Origin: Labrenzia sp. DG1229
GTDB taxonomy: Bacteria > Pseudomonadota > Alphaproteobacteria > Rhizobiales > Stappiaceae
Reading direction: 5' to 3'
DNA length: 46,774 nt
Assembly: GCF_000521215.1 (NCBI RefSeq)
Contig: NZ_KI928936.1
Span: forward strand, 122,870 to 169,643
Position numbers and translations under genes: made by a program. Under the pieces are notes generated by a model. It did not search any database, was not told the origin of the DNA, and saw nothing but the letters and a program-made list of their open reading frames with translations. Shown one piece after another: positions 45,359 through 46,774 of the stretch. Every line of letters starts with the position of its first letter. Within the stretch, counting starts at the first letter, position 1.

Positions 45359-46774
45359 TCACGTAGCCCGCAATTCAATCGCAAACGATGTTGCAGCCCC
45401 GTGGGTCACGGACCAGGACGCAGTTTTGGAGTACGAGCCTGAAGAGGCGGCCTGCTCGTAGGTATAGGACACGCGAAGTGAGTTTGAGGGATGACCTCTT
45501 CCCGTTGGCTCTTCAATCAGTGTCGTACCCCCGTTCCAGGTGATCGGATCTCCGGTGCCGTCATATCGATTGAGGGCATAGAGGACCAGCGTGTTGTCCA
45601 CACTCGTGGTGATTGCCGGTGAAAGCTCGGTCGGCTTTGAGCCACCCGCAACCGAACCGACAGCGATGCCGGCAAGGCCATCCACTTCGAGAACTGTGAC
45701 GTGAATGTTCGTCCAGTTGTCGTCACTGCTTACCTGGAGCGTCTGCGCGCCGGTTCCAGGTTCGAGAATCGTGGCCACCGACAACTGGTTTCTTGTCCGC
45801 AGGGCTGCCGTTGGATCAACAGATAGCTCCCTGCCTGAACCGTTTTCCCTTCCTTCTGCTCCCAGAGTGATGGAAAGGCTGGCGGTCTTCCCAAAAGCGA
45901 CATTCAAAGTCGACACGATCACCAGAAGTGGTTTGCCGGACGTTGCAAACGTCGCAGTTTCGAGCCACTTGCCCGCAGCAAACTTGCGAGCATCAACTGC
46001 GCGTGGGTTTAAGAGACTGACAGGTTTGCCGATCGGGAAAGAGGATGCGACGGGCGCAGACATCAAAGAATATGTAGGTACCCCATCCATGATCGTGCGC
46101 CGAGCGAGGTACTTGCCGACATCACTCGTGACAGGCGAGTAAGTCGCGGAATCTCCTCCAGCAATGGGTGTCCAGTCGTCGCGAGGATCATAGACGTCCT
46201 CCACCAGATACCACTGGTAAGTCCGGGAGGTGTGACCAAGCGCCATCACGTAGCCATCGTCGGCCGTGACGGAACCGCCGACAGTCGGCGCTCCTGTCAG
46301 TTTCGGACGCACGATCCAGATCGGATCGAACCGATGCAGGTCGGCAGGGTCGTTGACCGGGCCGACGGGCGGCTTCGAAAGATCAACCGGTTTGCCTGCT
46401 ATGTCCATCCCAAAGCCGTCAAAGTCAGGGAACTTCGAACGAAGCGAAATATTCCCGTCCATTCCCGGAAGACTGTCTATAGCGGTAGATGGAGCCTTGA
46501 GAGTCGGGCTGTTGCCTTTGACTGCGATGTCTCCGATTGTGATGTTCTGATAGACATCGACGAAGGGGCGCAGACTGTCAGACGCATCAAACGGTGTTCC
46601 GTTGGTGTAGACATTTGTTTTAACGCCGTTTGCAATGAGCTTCTCAGTCACAAAGCCTGTGCCATTCAGGATGTTGTTCATCACAGAGAAATTGATCGCA
46701 GCTTCGCTCTTTGACCCCAAGATGAGCGAGTTGGCATAGGTCGCGGCATTTCGCCAAGGCACACAGGGGATAGG
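45359..46774 (-). CDS. Partial secreted beta-helix/Ig-like repeat protein, 5' end outside the window
   Basis: The reading frame is open from the right edge (codons PIPCVPWRN) to a TGA at 45359-45361, at least 471 residues, so the true start is beyond 46774. The first part (INFSVMNNILNGTGF and following) looks like turns of a parallel beta-helix. The middle (LTGAPTVGGSVTADDG to DVGKYLARRTI, with YQWYLVED) matches the Ig-like module G-x-V-x-Y-x-W. The C-terminal 200 residues are Thr/Ser-rich beta structure of unknown family. It is likely an exported or surface-bound protein, perhaps a polysaccharide-degrading enzyme, given the glycan cluster nearby; no catalytic residues can be named. Confidence 0.7.
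   Translation of the reverse strand, partial: PIPCVPWRNAATYANSLILGSKSEAAINFSVMNNILNGTGFVTEKLIANGVKTNVYTNGTPFDASDSLRPFVDVYQNITIGDIAVKGNSPTLKAPSTAIDSLPGMDGNISLRSKFPDFDGFGMDIAGKPVDLSKPPVGPVNDPADLHRFDPIWIVRPKLTGAPTVGGSVTADDGYVMALGHTSRTYQWYLVEDVYDPRDDWTPIAGGDSATYSPVTSDVGKYLARRTIMDGVPTYSLMSAPVASSFPIGKPVSLLNPRAVDARKFAAGKWLETATFATSGKPLLVIVSTLNVAFGKTASLSITLGAEGRENGSGRELSVDPTAALRTRNQLSVATILEPGTGAQTLQVSSDDNWTNIHVTVLEVDGLAGIAVGSVAGGSKPTELSPAITTSVDNTLVLYALNRYDGTGDPITWNGGTTLIEEPTGRGHPSNSLRVSYTYEQAASSGSYSKTASWSVTHGAATSFAIELRAT

Noticed and set aside
1..46774. CRISPR array, tRNA or rRNA genes, prophage, toxin-antitoxin or defence genes
   Set aside because: None was recognised on reading; no regularly spaced repeats or cloverleaf-like sequences were noticed, though no covariance search could be run.

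Overview
The window is a chromosomal segment from an alphaproteobacterium, most likely a marine chemo-organotroph of the roseobacter or Stappiaceae (Roseibium/Labrenzia-like) type. Three things point there: a complete Sox thiosulfate-oxidation locus with soxCD, an ALAS-type hemA (the C4 route to heme used by alphaproteobacteria), and a VPLPA-CTERM surface protein. The genus is an inference; there is no rRNA gene or other taxonomic marker.

Layout. (1) 1-4180: an AraC-type regulator with a membrane N-terminus, a membrane-anchored serine hydrolase of the beta-lactamase fold, and a decayed IS3-family transposase remnant. (2) 4179-21020: the sox locus. A leftward unit soxS-soxR-soxT plus a second YeeE/YedE transporter diverges from a rightward series soxV-W-X-Y-Z-A, soxB-C-D-E-F, a DUF302 gene and hemA. 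An inverted soxG-soxH pair converges on hemA. SoxR is a persulfide-sensing ArsR repressor by its cysteine spacing. I find ATTC-N8-GAAT operators (perfect or one mismatch) before soxS/soxV, soxX, soxB and soxG, which gives a readable four-promoter SoxR regulon. Together the genes encode the periplasmic SoxXA/YZ/B/CD cycle, its thiol-redox supply (SoxV, SoxW, SoxS), a flavocytochrome-like SoxEF pair, sulfur-compound transporters and extra heme synthesis for the many c-type cytochromes.

(3) 21228-25141: three leftward surface-glycan genes (a small glycosyltransferase, a zinc-finger methyltransferase, a GT29/sialyltransferase-like protein) and a VPLPA-CTERM exported protein closed by a strong terminator. 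(4) 25833-44916: an exopolysaccharide or O-antigen cluster. It holds an ExoY-type initiating sugar transferase, the dTDP-L-rhamnose operon rfbCBDA, an asparagine-synthase-like protein, a Wzx-like flippase, a frameshifted hexapeptide acetyltransferase, a pyruvyltransferase, an FrhB-like iron-sulfur protein, a Wzy/ligase-like membrane protein, GT2 and GT4 glycosyltransferases, an FkbM methyltransferase and an acyltransferase-3 protein. Gene direction alternates, intergenic regions are long and AT-rich, and base composition is lower in GC than in the sox locus, as expected for an exchangeable glycan island. No Wza/Wzc export genes are seen, so export functions must lie outside. (5) 45359-46774: the 3' part of a secreted beta-helix/Ig-like protein that runs off the window.

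Most notable: the SoxR operator set; a SoxH homologue whose first zinc-binding motif is erased while neighbouring SoxG keeps it; two perfect CtrA boxes (TTAA-N7-TTAA) upstream of the VPLPA-CTERM and ExoY-like genes; and a single-base frameshift in the acetyltransferase. I did not find a clearly new defence or mobile system.
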